In this document: positions 52,549 through 60,258 of the stretch, piece after piece
Position numbering within the stretch: the first letter of the stretch is position 1
How the letters are laid out: the number at the start of each line of letters is the position of its first letter
NCBI GenBank assembly: GCA_049324875.1
Contig: JBMONC010000048.1
Coordinates: forward strand, 23,969-87,968
Reading direction: 5' to 3'
Source: JAWLHU01 sp049324875
Lineage (GTDB): Bacteria; Bacillota; Sulfobacillia; Symbiobacteriales; Symbiobacteriaceae
DNA length: 64,000 bases
Made by a program: the position numbers and the translations under genes
Notes under the pieces: generated by a model
Databases searched by the model: none
Told to the model about the DNA's origin: nothing
What the model saw: the letters and a program-made list of their open reading frames with translations, nothing else

Positions 52549-53988
52549 ATGGGACCCGCGCTTCGTACCCGGACCCATTCGCCGGCCGTCCGCTCGGGCC
52601 TGGCTCTGGGCGGTCTCTACGGCTGGTTGCTCACCTTTCCCATGTTCGGTCCGCTGCTCTTCGACCTGACCGGTGAGAGCGCCCTCCTGCTGGGGATGAT
52701 CTTCACCGTGATCCACGGCGCAGCCATGCCCGTGGTGGGGATGCTTCCCCTGGTCTGGATTGAGCGCCCGACCGCCATCCGGTGGGCGGGGGCCGGTCTG
52801 GCCCTCACCAGCCTCCTCTTCGCCGCCGCTCCCCAGGTGGCGGCCCTGCAGATCGGTCCTCTGGCGCTGTTCTTCATGGCGCTCCTCCTGGCCTACCTGG
52901 TCCAGGCCTGGTCGGGCAGCTTCGCCCGCTCTACCGATCCGGTGGCCACCCTGGTGGTGGCGCTGGGAACCGCCCATCTGCTGGTGGCGGCGGTCTCCGC
53001 AGCCAACACCATCTTTGCGGGGGAGGAGGCGGTCGCCCTCGCGCTGGTAGCCGGCCTGGCCATGGCGGGGGCGAGTGCCATCGCCGCCAACGTGGAGGAT
53101 GAGGGGACGGAGGAGGGCGAGCCGGAGGCGCCGGTCGTCTCCACCCTGGGATCGGTCAGGCTGCTGCTGCCCGGTCTCGCCTTCGCCGTGGGCGCCTTCC
53201 TGGTGGGCGGTGTCTGGTACCAGATCCTGGCCAACACCCCCAGCCCGGAGTGGCAGTGGCGCCCCGTGGTCGAATCGCTGATCTACAGCCTGGGGATCAT
53301 CCTCTTCGGCGATCAGGCCCGGCGCAACCGGCCGGGCATCGTCGCCCTGTACAGCCTCAGCCTGCTGGGCCTGGCGCTGATGGGCGCCATCAGCATGGAG
53401 GGCGAGGCGGCCACCATCTACCGGTCGCTCTTCCTGCTGGGGCGGGCGGGGGCGGACCTCTTCTACTGGCACTTCCTCTGGCGGGTCCGCCACCTGATGG
53501 GCATCCGCCGGACCCTGGGCAGGGGGCTCTGGCTCTCCTTCTGGATGATGGCCATCGCCAGCCTGACCACGGTGATCCGGCCCTCCTCCGGGGTGCCGGA
53601 CAGCCTCTCCCTGATGGTCGGCGCCGCCGTTCTCTTCCTGATCATCCCCATCGCCTCCCGGGAGCCGGCGGAGCTGCCGGCCGACATGACCGGCGCCGGG
53701 GCGGAGGTGGCCGCGGGGGAGGCGCCGGACGGGCAGGGGCTCTCCAGCCCGGGAGGGGCGCTGGAGCCGCCGACCGGCCTGACCCAGACGGAGCGGCAGG
53801 TCTACGACCTGCTGGTCAAGGGCGCCAGCGATGCCGAGATCGCCACCGCCCTCTTCGTGACCCGGCACACGGTCAAGTTTCATGTCCGGAACATCCTGCA
53901 CAAGGTGGGTGTGGAGAACCGCAAGGAGCTGCTCTCCCGGCTGGTCCACCTGCAGCAGGCCTCCGGGGGCGACAAGATGGTGGACTGA
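52549..53988 (+). CDS. Membrane protein fused to LuxR-type helix-turn-helix
   Basis: The 479-residue protein has about twelve hydrophobic helices in residues ~15-375 (SGLALGGLYGWLLTFPMFGPLLF, LLGMIFTVIHGAAMPVVGML, ALFFMALLLAYLVQAW), then an acidic/Gly-rich linker and a LuxR (GerE) domain (~410-475: LTQTERQVYDLLVKGASDAEIATAL, RHTVKFHVRNILHKVGVENRKELL in pieces). Membrane-tethered LuxR regulators of this type are found in Firmicutes and actinobacteria and are thought to sense a signal in the membrane. ATG 52549 follows GAGGGGGAG. It is monocistronic. Confidence 0.88.
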   Translation: MGPALRTRTHSPAVRSGLALGGLYGWLLTFPMFGPLLFDLTGESALLLGMIFTVIHGAAMPVVGMLPLVWIERPTAIRWAGAGLALTSLLFAAAPQVAALQIGPLALFFMALLLAYLVQAWSGSFARSTDPVATLVVALGTAHLLVAAVSAANTIFAGEEAVALALVAGLAMAGASAIAANVEDEGTEEGEPEAPVVSTLGSVRLLLPGLAFAVGAFLVGGVWYQILANTPSPEWQWRPVVESLIYSLGIILFGDQARRNRPGIVALYSLSLLGLALMGAISMEGEAATIYRSLFLLGRAGADLFYWHFLWRVRHLMGIRRTLGRGLWLSFWMMAIASLTTVIRPSSGVPDSLSLMVGAAVLFLIIPIASREPAELPADMTGAGAEVAAGEAPDGQGLSSPGGALEPPTGLTQTERQVYDLLVKGASDAEIATALFVTRHTVKFHVRNILHKVGVENRKELLSRLVHLQQASGGDKMVD

Positions 53989-53998
53989 GAAAAGATGT

Positions 53999-54028
53999 GG
54001 GGAGGCGCCCTGTCCGGGTGGCCTCCCC
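53999..54028 (+). terminator. Terminator of the LuxR-type membrane regulator
   Basis: GGGGAGGC pairs with GCCTCCCC, followed by TCTTTGTC, 11 bases after the stop. Confidence 0.75.
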
Positions 54029-54065
54029 TCTTTGTCGTAGGTGGGGCCGAGGGCCCGCTGCCGGC

Positions 54066-54152
54066 AGGAGTTTCCCGCTGGAGCGGGTGAATGAGGCCTT
54101 CGAGGCGCTCCGGTCGGGGCAGGCGGTCCGGTCGATCATCCGCTTTGACTGA
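54066..54152 (+). pseudogene. 3' remnant of a zinc-type alcohol dehydrogenase
   Basis: The frame ends GRSFPLERVNEAFEALRSGQ then AVRSIIRFD and a stop at 54152. This is the typical last ~25 residues of medium-chain (MDR) alcohol dehydrogenases (FPLEEVNEAFEALRSGKAVRGVI-like). Nothing of the catalytic or NAD-binding part is present upstream, where the LuxR gene and its terminator lie. It overlaps the 3' end of the convergent CoA-transferase gene by 17 bases. Confidence 0.65.
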
Positions 54153-55350
54153 GCCCGTGCTGGAGGGCGACGCCCCGCGCCAGCAGGCCGGCGATCGCCT
54201 CCGGCCCGTAGCCCAGCTCCTGCAGGACCGCCGTCGTATGCTCCCCCAGCAGCGGTGGATGGGAGCGCACCGCCCCGGGGGTATCGGCCAGCTTGACCGG
54301 CAGGCCCGGCAGCCGGAGGGTGCCCAGCACCGGGTGGGCCACCTCCTGCAGCATCTCCCGGTGGAGCACCTGCGGGTCGGCGAAGACCTCCGCCAGGTTG
54401 TTGACCGGGCCGGCCGGGACGCCGTTCTCCCAGAGCAGCCGGCACCAGTCGGCCGCCGGGCGGGTGCGGAAGATCTCGTTCAGGATCGAGAGCAGCGCCG
54501 GCCGGTTGCGCACCCGGTCGGGGTTGGTCCGGAACCGGGGGTCATCGGCCAGCTCCGGCCGCCCGATCGCCCGGGCCAGCCGGCGCATCTGGCCGTCGTT
54601 TCCGCTGGGCAGGTAGAGCGGCCGGTCGGCGGTCTCCACCAGATCGTAGGGGCAGATCATCGGGTGGCTGTTGCCGTGGGGCTTTCCCACGGCTCCCGTG
54701 TTTAGATAGTTGACGTTGTGCGGGTGGATCAGGGCGACGATCGACTCCAGCAGGGAGACCTCCACCGACTGGCCGAGTCCGGTGGCGTGCCGGTTCTGCA
54801 GCGCCAGCAGGATCGCCTGGTTGGCGAAGAGGCCGGTGGTCAGGTCGGCCACGGCGATCCCCACCTTCAAGGGCTGCCCGCCGGCCTCGCCGTTGACGCT
54901 CATCAGCCCGCCCATCGCCTGCAGGGCGGCGTCGTAGCCGGCCACCTGGGCGTAGGGGCCGCTTCGCCCGTAACCCGAGATGGCGCAGTGGATCAGCCGG
55001 GGGTTGAGCGACCGCAGCTGCTCGTACCCCAGCCCCCATCGCTCCAGGGTGCCGGTCTTGAAGTTCTCCACCAGCACGTCGCTGGTCTGGGCCAGGCGGC
55101 GGACCACCTCCTGCCCCTCGGGGCGGCTCAGGTCCAGGGCGATCGACCGCTTGTTCCGGTTGAGCCCCATGTAGTAGACCGACTCGCCCTCCACAAAGGG
55201 CGGCCCGTACTGCCGGGTCTCGTCCCCGCCGGGGGGTTCCACCTTGATCACATCGGCCCCGTGATCCGCCAGCATCATGGTGCAGAAGGGACCGGCCAGC
55301 ACCCGGCTCAGATCCAGCACCCGCAACCCATCCAGGGCGCCTCTTCGCAT
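54136..55350 (-). CDS. Family III CoA-transferase (CaiB/BaiF)
   Basis: The 404-residue protein has the family signature: LRVLDLSRVLAGPFCTMMLADHGADVIKVEPPGGDETR in pieces, NRNKRSIALDLSRPEGQEVV, DVLVENFKTGTLERWGLGYEQL and the catalytic Asp region AGYDAALQAMGGLMSVNGE. It moves CoA between acyl-CoA donors and carboxylic acids (formate/oxalate, succinate or carnitine-type substrates). The neighbourhood does not identify the substrate. ATG 55350 has GGGGGGTAGGAAG upstream. Confidence 0.93.
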   Translation of the reverse strand: MRRGALDGLRVLDLSRVLAGPFCTMMLADHGADVIKVEPPGGDETRQYGPPFVEGESVYYMGLNRNKRSIALDLSRPEGQEVVRRLAQTSDVLVENFKTGTLERWGLGYEQLRSLNPRLIHCAISGYGRSGPYAQVAGYDAALQAMGGLMSVNGEAGGQPLKVGIAVADLTTGLFANQAILLALQNRHATGLGQSVEVSLLESIVALIHPHNVNYLNTGAVGKPHGNSHPMICPYDLVETADRPLYLPSGNDGQMRRLARAIGRPELADDPRFRTNPDRVRNRPALLSILNEIFRTRPAADWCRLLWENGVPAGPVNNLAEVFADPQVLHREMLQEVAHPVLGTLRLPGLPVKLADTPGAVRSHPPLLGEHTTAVLQELGYGPEAIAGLLARGVALQHGLSQSG

Positions 55351-55456
55351 CTTCCTACCCCCCGCTCGGCAGTATTCGGCGCGCCCCTCCCTCCCCCCTT
55401 TCCCCGGCCAAAAGCCGCTCCCCCTGCAGGGCAGGGAGAGCGGCTTGTCAGATGGG

Positions 55457-55636
55457 CTATGCGGCCTGGCAGGGTACGCAGGGGGCCGGGGTGCGGGCGG
55501 GGGCGACCGGCGCCTGGGCCTCGGCCCGCTGGGCGGCCTCGGCCTCCCGGGCGAGGCGGCGGCTGCGCAGGAGATCCTGGACCTCCTGGCGGCGCTCCTG
55601 CCAGGCGAACTCAAACTGGATCAGGTCGTTCTGCAT
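55457..55636 (-). CDS. Small Gln/Arg/Glu-rich protein of unknown function
   Basis: This 59-residue protein has AAGGAGGTGAC 5 bases upstream of ATG 55636, one of the strongest binding sites in the window, so it is probably real. It is a single amphipathic helix (DLIQFEFAWQERRQEVQDLL, RSRRLAREAEAAQRAEAQ) followed by an Ala/Pro tail ending in CVPCQAA. The CxxC-like tail could bind metal. It lies 14 bases downstream of the Cys-rich gene and probably shares its ArsR-controlled promoter. Confidence 0.7.
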   Translation of the reverse strand: MQNDLIQFEFAWQERRQEVQDLLRSRRLAREAEAAQRAEAQAPVAPARTPAPCVPCQAA

Positions 55637-55650
55637 GGGTGTCACCTCCT

Positions 55651-55872
55651 TTAGCCGCAGCAGCTGCTGCCGGCAGTCGGAGCCGTGGTGCTGCTGCAGC
55701 AACCGCCGGCGCTCTCCTTCACAGGGGCGTCGGCGCTGCCGGCCGGGGTCGGGCTGCAGCAGGCGGACTCGGTGGCAGCGGTGGTGGAGCCACAGCAGGA
55801 GGAGTTGCCGGTGGGCATGCCCACCGCCTTCTTGACCAGGTTGACCAGGGGGCTGCTCTTGCTCTCAGACAT
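55651..55872 (-). CDS. Small Cys-rich protein, predicted ArsR-regulated
   Basis: The 73-residue protein has a short amphipathic start (SSPLVNLVKKAVGMP) and then four CC pairs separated by Ser/Thr/Ala/Pro-rich stretches (NSSCCGST, SACCSPT, GGCCSST, SSCCG at the C-terminus). Paired Cys without His suggests soft-metal binding (As, Cd, Hg), like a small metallothionein; I do not know a named family. ATG 55872 follows AAGAGGAGG. Its promoter carries an operator exactly filling the -35/-10 spacer. Confidence 0.78.
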   Translation of the reverse strand: MSESKSSPLVNLVKKAVGMPTGNSSCCGSTTAATESACCSPTPAGSADAPVKESAGGCCSSTTAPTAGSSCCG

Positions 55873-55923
55873 GATGGAGACCTCCTCTTGGATTTGGGAT
55901 CGGGTGTTTCCCGGTACACGCTC

Positions 55924-55977
55924 ATCATACTACAACTTTTTTTGTACCGTCAAGGGACTCTACAACTTTTTTTGTAG
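55924..55977 (-). promoter_or_regulatory. Promoter with two palindromic operators ahead of the Cys-rich gene
   Basis: On the minus strand TTGACG (55953-55948), an 18-base spacer and TATGAT (55929-55924) form the promoter. The palindrome CTACAA-N6-TTGTA(C/G) occurs twice, at 55930-55947, filling the spacer exactly, and at 55960-55977, centres 30 bp apart. The divergent ArsR gene at 56112 is the likely regulator. Confidence 0.8.
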
Positions 55978-56036
55978 AATACGCGGGCCCAGTGGGGGCA
56001 GGTGGGCCGGGACCCCCTATCCGATATCACCGCATG

Positions 56037-56058
56037 ATTGATCTATTATATTATCAAT
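56037..56058 (+). promoter_or_regulatory. Palindrome upstream of arsR
   Basis: ATTGAT-N10-ATCAAT surrounds an AT-rich core (TATTATATT) that can serve as a -10. It lies 53 bases upstream of the ArsR start and could be its own operator. Confidence 0.5.
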
Positions 56059-56111
56059 GCTTGCGAGGGGGCCGCTCCTCCCGCATACTAGAGGGGAGGA
56101 GGGTGAGCACC

Positions 56112-56432
56112 ATGACGCTGTCCCCGCGGGAGTTGGAGGCGGATCTGCTCAAGGTTCTCGGCCACCCTGCCCGCCTGCAGATCGTGGAGATCCTGGCGCG
56201 GGAGGAGACCTGCGTCTGCGATCTGATTCCGCAGGTGGGGTTGGAGCAGTCAAATCTCTCGCAGCACCTGAAGCTGCTTCGGAAGCATGGGGTGGTGGAG
56301 GCCCGGCGGGACGGCTCCCGGGTCATCTACCGGCTGGTCAACCGGTCGGTGGTCAAGCTGATCACGGCGGCGGGCGAGGCGGTGCAGGAGCACCTGGAAC
56401 GGGTCTCGGCCATCGCCGCCAGCCGGCGGTGA
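56112..56432 (+). CDS. arsR: ArsR-family metalloregulator
   Basis: The 106-residue protein is a minimal ArsR: KVLGHPARLQIVEILAREETCVCDLI, where the CVCDL motif in helix alpha-3 is the arsenite/antimonite or Cd site, then a recognition helix (EQSNLSQHLKLLRKHGVV) and a wing (ARRDGSRVIYRLV). It should repress the divergent Cys-rich gene and itself, and release on metal binding. ATG 56112 follows GGAGGAGGG at 9 bases (GTG 56103 also possible). Confidence 0.92.
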   Translation: MTLSPRELEADLLKVLGHPARLQIVEILAREETCVCDLIPQVGLEQSNLSQHLKLLRKHGVVEARRDGSRVIYRLVNRSVVKLITAAGEAVQEHLERVSAIAASRR

Positions 56433-56440
56433 AGGAAAAT

Positions 56441-56473
56441 GGGGGAGCGCTCACCCTTGCGTGAGGCTCCCCC
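56441..56473. terminator. Bidirectional terminator between arsR and a GNAT gene
   Basis: GGGGGAGCG-CTCAC pairs with GTGAG-GCTCCCCC and is followed by TTTTCTC on the plus strand and by TTTTCC on the minus strand. Confidence 0.85.
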
Positions 56474-56478
56474 TTTTC

Positions 56479-56970
56479 TCAGGCAATGGCCGGCATCCGT
56501 GCGGCCGTCAGGTCCAGGACCATCTCCAGCGATCCGCCGGCGTACTCCACCCTGGTGGGGAGACCGGTGCGGGCAATCAGGCGCCGCATGGCCCGGTTCT
56601 CGGCCAGCAGGCTGACCCGCAGGGCCGTGATCCCCTTCGCCCCGGCCAGCCGGATCAGCTCCCCCAGGAGCGCCGTGCCGTGGCCCACGCCCTGGTGGTC
56701 ATCCCGCACCACCAGGGCGATCTCCGCCAGGCGGGGCTCCTGCTGGCTCTCCACCAGCTCCCCGAGCCCGATCAGCTCGGTGGTGGAGGCGACCAGGATG
56801 GTCCGGTGGGGCGATTCGCTCCCGACCATCCGCATCGCCTCCGCCCACGCCGCCTCAGGGGTCATCTTCCGGCCCATCATGTAGCGCAGCCGGACCGTCC
56901 GATCGGACAGCCTGGTCAGGAAGGCCGCAATCTCCACGGCATCGGCCCGCCCGCCAACCCTGACCCTCAT
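56479..56970 (-). CDS. GNAT N-acetyltransferase
   Basis: The 163-residue protein has the GNAT acetyl-CoA site: EIALVVRDDHQGVGHGTALLGELIRLA in pieces, where GVGHGT is the Q/RxxGxG/A loop. The N-terminal part (LTRLSDRTVRLRYMMGRKMTP) resembles acetyltransferase domains of PatA/YfiQ-like proteins that acetylate Lys on other proteins, so protein acetylation is possible but unproven. ATG 56970 follows AAGGAGGTGA, an excellent site. Confidence 0.9.
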   Translation of the reverse strand: MRVRVGGRADAVEIAAFLTRLSDRTVRLRYMMGRKMTPEAAWAEAMRMVGSESPHRTILVASTTELIGLGELVESQQEPRLAEIALVVRDDHQGVGHGTALLGELIRLAGAKGITALRVSLLAENRAMRRLIARTGLPTRVEYAGGSLEMVLDLTAARMPAIA

Positions 56971-57085
56971 GTTGGTCACCTCCTTCTCATCTGCTGCTCT
57001 GATCATACGGCCAAACCAGGGCCTGTCCGTCTCAGACCCGATGGGATGAGTCTCAGACCCATCTCACGGGCTGCCGCAGAAAACC

Positions 57086-57113
57086 CCGCCGGTCAAGGGC
57101 CGTGCGGGGTCTT
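57086..57113 (+). terminator. Orphan terminator hairpin
   Basis: ACCCCGC and GCGGGGT form a stem with a partly paired GGCC interior and end in CTTTGC on the plus strand, though no plus-strand gene ends nearby. It is preceded by two direct copies of GTCTCAGACCC (57029 and 57050). The gap 56971-57241 otherwise holds no gene. Confidence 0.45.
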
Positions 57114-57241
57114 TGCATCGGCCGAGCTTCCTCCTGCTTGTCATTGAGTGCCCAGAAAGGAATTTTTATCAATTCGATGCTCCCAGCTGATTTTATTTAT
57201 GGTAATATGTGCTTGATACTACCTCGAGGGGGTTGTGATCG

Positions 57242-57946
57242 ATGAACTCCATGATCCCTGGTGCTCCCGCCCCGGCTCCGCTCTCGCCCTGGCGCGCCCT
57301 GTGGTCGGTGGTGACCGATCCCATCGCCACCTTTGGGCGGCTCGGGCCCCGTCCCGCCATCTTCCCGGCCTATCTCCTGCAGATGGTCGCCGGGCTGGCC
57401 GGCTTCGTGCTGTCCTACCCCTACCTCATGCAGTTGATCGAGCAGGGTGCGGCAGCGGCGCCCGGCACCTCACCCGAACAGGTCGCCTTCACGAAAATGA
57501 CGGCGCTGACCGGCGGTCTGGTCTCCGCCGTCGCCGCTCCCTGGGTGGCGGGTCTGCTGGTCAGCCTCGTCGCCCTTTTCATGGCCCAGTTTCAGGGGGG
57601 CAGCCTCCCCTTCTCCGCCTTCTTCGGCATGGTCGGCTATGCCCGCCTGCCCCTGGTCATCGCCACGCTCCTGGGCGGGCTGTGGGTCCGGCTGCTGGGG
57701 CAGCCGCTGGATATCAGCCCGGGGGCCCTCCTCTCCGCCGAAGCCAGCCCGGTGCTGAAGGCCGCCCTCGGCACCCTCAACCCCTTCGGCCTCTGGTACT
57801 ACGCCCTGCTGGCCATCGGGTTCGCCGCGCTCCATCAGAAGCCCCCGGCCAAGGGTGCCGCCTTTGCCCTGCTCCTCTTCCTGCTCTACCTCTTCTTCGC
57901 CATGGCGGGAGGCGGCCTCTCCGCGGTCTTCACCCCGCAGCCGTAA
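57242..57946 (+). CDS. Yip1-family membrane protein
   Basis: The 234-residue protein has a Pro-rich N-terminus and five hydrophobic helices (PAYLLQMVAGLAGFVLSYPY, SAVAAPWVAGLLVSLVALFMA, YARLPLVIATLLGGLWV, LLFLLYLFFAMAGGG). The pattern WSVVTDPIATF and FFGMVGYARLPLVI is that of bacterial Yip1 domain proteins, which often accompany MacB-like exporters. It is the first gene of the five-gene operon, 12 bases before the adaptor gene. ATG 57242 has GAGGGG upstream. Confidence 0.85.
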   Translation: MNSMIPGAPAPAPLSPWRALWSVVTDPIATFGRLGPRPAIFPAYLLQMVAGLAGFVLSYPYLMQLIEQGAAAAPGTSPEQVAFTKMTALTGGLVSAVAAPWVAGLLVSLVALFMAQFQGGSLPFSAFFGMVGYARLPLVIATLLGGLWVRLLGQPLDISPGALLSAEASPVLKAALGTLNPFGLWYYALLAIGFAALHQKPPAKGAAFALLLFLLYLFFAMAGGGLSAVFTPQP

Positions 57947-57958
57947 GGAGGTGGCTCC

Positions 57959-59533
57959 ATGAACCGCAAGCTCCTGGTGGGAGCGGCGATCGTCGCCACG
58001 GTCGCCCTCCTGCTCTGGGCCAATCTGCGGAAGATCGATCAGGCTCCCAGCCAGGCGGTCGCCGGCGCCGCGGGGCCGTCCGGCGCCCCGCTGGTCAAGG
58101 TGGTCAGCATGCACCGGCAGCCCCTGACCCAGGAGGTCCTGGCCCCGGGCACCGTGGAGGCGAGCCGCCTCCGTGAGCTCCGGGCCCCCTTCAGCACCCG
58201 GGAGATCCGGCTGCTGGTGGGGATGGGCGACCGGGTGGAGGCGGGTCAGACCCTGGCCCAGCTGGAGGCCGGCGAGCTGGCGGCCCGGGTGGCCGCGCAG
58301 GAGGCGCAGGTGGCCCGGGCCGAGGCGGCCCTCGCCGATCTCCGGCTCCAGCAGCAGCAGGCGCCGGTCCAGCTGGCCCAGCGGCTGGAGCAGGCCCGGG
58401 CCCAGCTGCTCCAGGCCGAGGAGGGCCTGGCCGCGGCATCCCGCCAGTCGGAGAGTCTGCTGATGCGGCTGGAGCAGGCCCGCGCCAACCTGGCCCTGCT
58501 CCAGAACCGGAGCAGCGCCGGATCGGCCCAGGTCGAGGCGGCCCGGGAGGCGCTGGAGCAGGCGGAGGGGGCCTTCCGGGCCTCCCCGCTGCAGCCGGGC
58601 CTGCGGGAGGCCTACGAGGGCGCCCGCGCCGCCTACGAGTCCGCCCTGCAGCAGAGCCAGGAGGCCGCCCGGCAGACCGCCGCCGACCTCCGCCGCGCCT
58701 ACGACGAGCTGGAGGCCGCCGAGCGGGAGTACCAGCTGGCCGGCGGGGAGAATCCGGCGGCGGCCGAGCTGGCCAGGAGCCAGGTGGAGGCGGCCAGGCT
58801 CGCCCTCCGGATGGCCGAACTGGAGGCCGAGTCCGGCGGCACCGTGGCCGGTCAGGTCCGGGCGGCCGAAGCCGACCTGGCTGCAGCCCGGGCCACCCTG
58901 GAGGGGCTGAGGGAGCGGCTGGCCCGGGCGGAGCTGAAGGCGCCGGCGGACGGGATGGTCCTCGCCGTCGCCATCCGGGATGGGCAGCCCGTCCAGGAGG
59001 GACAGCCGCTCCTGACCCTGGGCGACCTGACCACCCTGACCGTCACCGCCCGGGTCGACGAGATCGACATCGGCAAGGTGAAGCCCGGCCAGCCGCTCTC
59101 GGTCCGCTCCAACGCCTACCCGCAGAGCCGGTTTGCGGGCGAGGTGGTCCGGGTGGCCGCCCAGACCGCCCAGGGCGGGGGCATGGCCGGCCACTACTTC
59201 GAGGTGGAGGGCGAGGTGAGCAACCAGGGGGATCTGCTCCGCTCCGGCATGCAGGCCGAGGTGACCATCACCGCCGCCACCCGGGAGGCCGCCCTGGTGC
59301 TGGGCCTGGCCGCCGTCCGGGAGGAGGAGGGCACCGCCTCGGTCCTGGTGGTGGAGGAGTTCCGGGTCAAGGTCCGCCCGGTGAAGCTCGGGCTGCGCAC
59401 CCAGACCCGGGTCGAGGTGCTGGAGGGGCTGCGGGAAGGGGAGCAGGTGATCGTCAGCCCCTTCACCCTGATCACCTCCCTGAAGGAGGGCGACCCGGTC
59501 CGGACCGAGCCCTTCCAGGAGGATGCGCCATGA
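57959..59533 (+). CDS. Efflux adaptor (membrane fusion) protein, MacA/HlyD-like
   Basis: The 524-residue protein has an N-terminal membrane anchor (LLVGAAIVATVALLLWANL), a lipoyl half-motif (VEASRLRELRAPFSTREIRLLVGMGDRVEAGQTLAQLE in pieces), an unusually long Ala/Gln/Glu/Arg coiled-coil hairpin (~105-330), the second lipoyl half (LKAPADGMVLAVAIRDGQPVQEGQPLL) and the beta-barrel and membrane-proximal domains (ARVDEIDIGKVKPGQPLSVR, LGLRTQTRVEVLEGLREGEQVI). It links the exporter to the outside. It overlaps the ATPase gene by 4 bases. Confidence 0.92.
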   Translation: MNRKLLVGAAIVATVALLLWANLRKIDQAPSQAVAGAAGPSGAPLVKVVSMHRQPLTQEVLAPGTVEASRLRELRAPFSTREIRLLVGMGDRVEAGQTLAQLEAGELAARVAAQEAQVARAEAALADLRLQQQQAPVQLAQRLEQARAQLLQAEEGLAAASRQSESLLMRLEQARANLALLQNRSSAGSAQVEAAREALEQAEGAFRASPLQPGLREAYEGARAAYESALQQSQEAARQTAADLRRAYDELEAAEREYQLAGGENPAAAELARSQVEAARLALRMAELEAESGGTVAGQVRAAEADLAAARATLEGLRERLARAELKAPADGMVLAVAIRDGQPVQEGQPLLTLGDLTTLTVTARVDEIDIGKVKPGQPLSVRSNAYPQSRFAGEVVRVAAQTAQGGGMAGHYFEVEGEVSNQGDLLRSGMQAEVTITAATREAALVLGLAAVREEEGTASVLVVEEFRVKVRPVKLGLRTQTRVEVLEGLREGEQVIVSPFTLITSLKEGDPVRTEPFQEDAP

Positions 59534-60258
59534 TCCGGCTGACCGAGGTGACGAAGCGCTACCGGATGGGGCCGGCGGAAGTCCACGCCCTGCGTGGCGT
59601 CAGCCTGACCGTCGAGGCGGGGGAGCTGGTGGCGATCATGGGCCCGTCCGGATCGGGCAAATCGACCCTGATGAACATCCTGGGCTGCCTCGACCGGGTG
59701 AGCAGCGGCACCTACGAGCTGGAGGGACGGCTGGTCAGCGACCGGGAGGAGGTGGAGCTGGCCCGGGTGCGCAACCGGCAGGTGGGCTTTGTCTTCCAGA
59801 CCTTCAACCTGCTCCCCCGGATGAGCGCCCTGCGCAACGTGGAGCTCCCCCTCCTCTACGCCGGGGTGCCGGGGCGGGAGCGCCGGGAGCGGGCGGCGGC
59901 GGCCCTGGCCCGGGTGGGGCTCGGGGACCGGATGCACCACCGGCCCAACGAGCTCTCGGGCGGGCAGCGGCAGCGGGTGGCCATCGCCCGGGCGCTGGTG
60001 ACCCGGCCTTCGATCATCCTGGCGGACGAGCCCACCGGCAACCTGGACTCCCGCTCGGGTGAAGAGATCCTGGCGCTCTTCCAGGAGCTGCACGCCGAGG
60101 GGGCCACGGTGCTGATCGTCACCCACGAGCCGGATGTGGCGGAGCACGTCCACCGGGTGATCCGGCTGAAGGACGGCCGGATCGTCAGCGACCAGCCGGT
60201 CCCGAATCCCATCCGGGCGGTGGACCGGCTGGCGGAGATGGGGGGGACGGGGGCATGA
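59530..60258 (+). CDS. ABC exporter ATPase, MacB/LolD-type
   Basis: The 242-residue ATPase has Walker A GPSGSGKSTLMNILG, Q-loop FVFQTFNLLPRMS, signature LSGGQRQRVAIARALV, Walker B ILADEPTGNLDSRSG and H-loop VTHEPDVAEH. Group features such as the ALRGVSLTVEAGE start and GCLDRVSSGTY mark the MacB/FtsE-like (type VII) class that drives mechanotransmission rather than bulk transport. It is coupled at both ends by 4-base overlaps to the adaptor and permease genes. Confidence 0.95.
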   Translation: MIRLTEVTKRYRMGPAEVHALRGVSLTVEAGELVAIMGPSGSGKSTLMNILGCLDRVSSGTYELEGRLVSDREEVELARVRNRQVGFVFQTFNLLPRMSALRNVELPLLYAGVPGRERRERAAAALARVGLGDRMHHRPNELSGGQRQRVAIARALVTRPSIILADEPTGNLDSRSGEEILALFQELHAEGATVLIVTHEPDVAEHVHRVIRLKDGRIVSDQPVPNPIRAVDRLAEMGGTGA

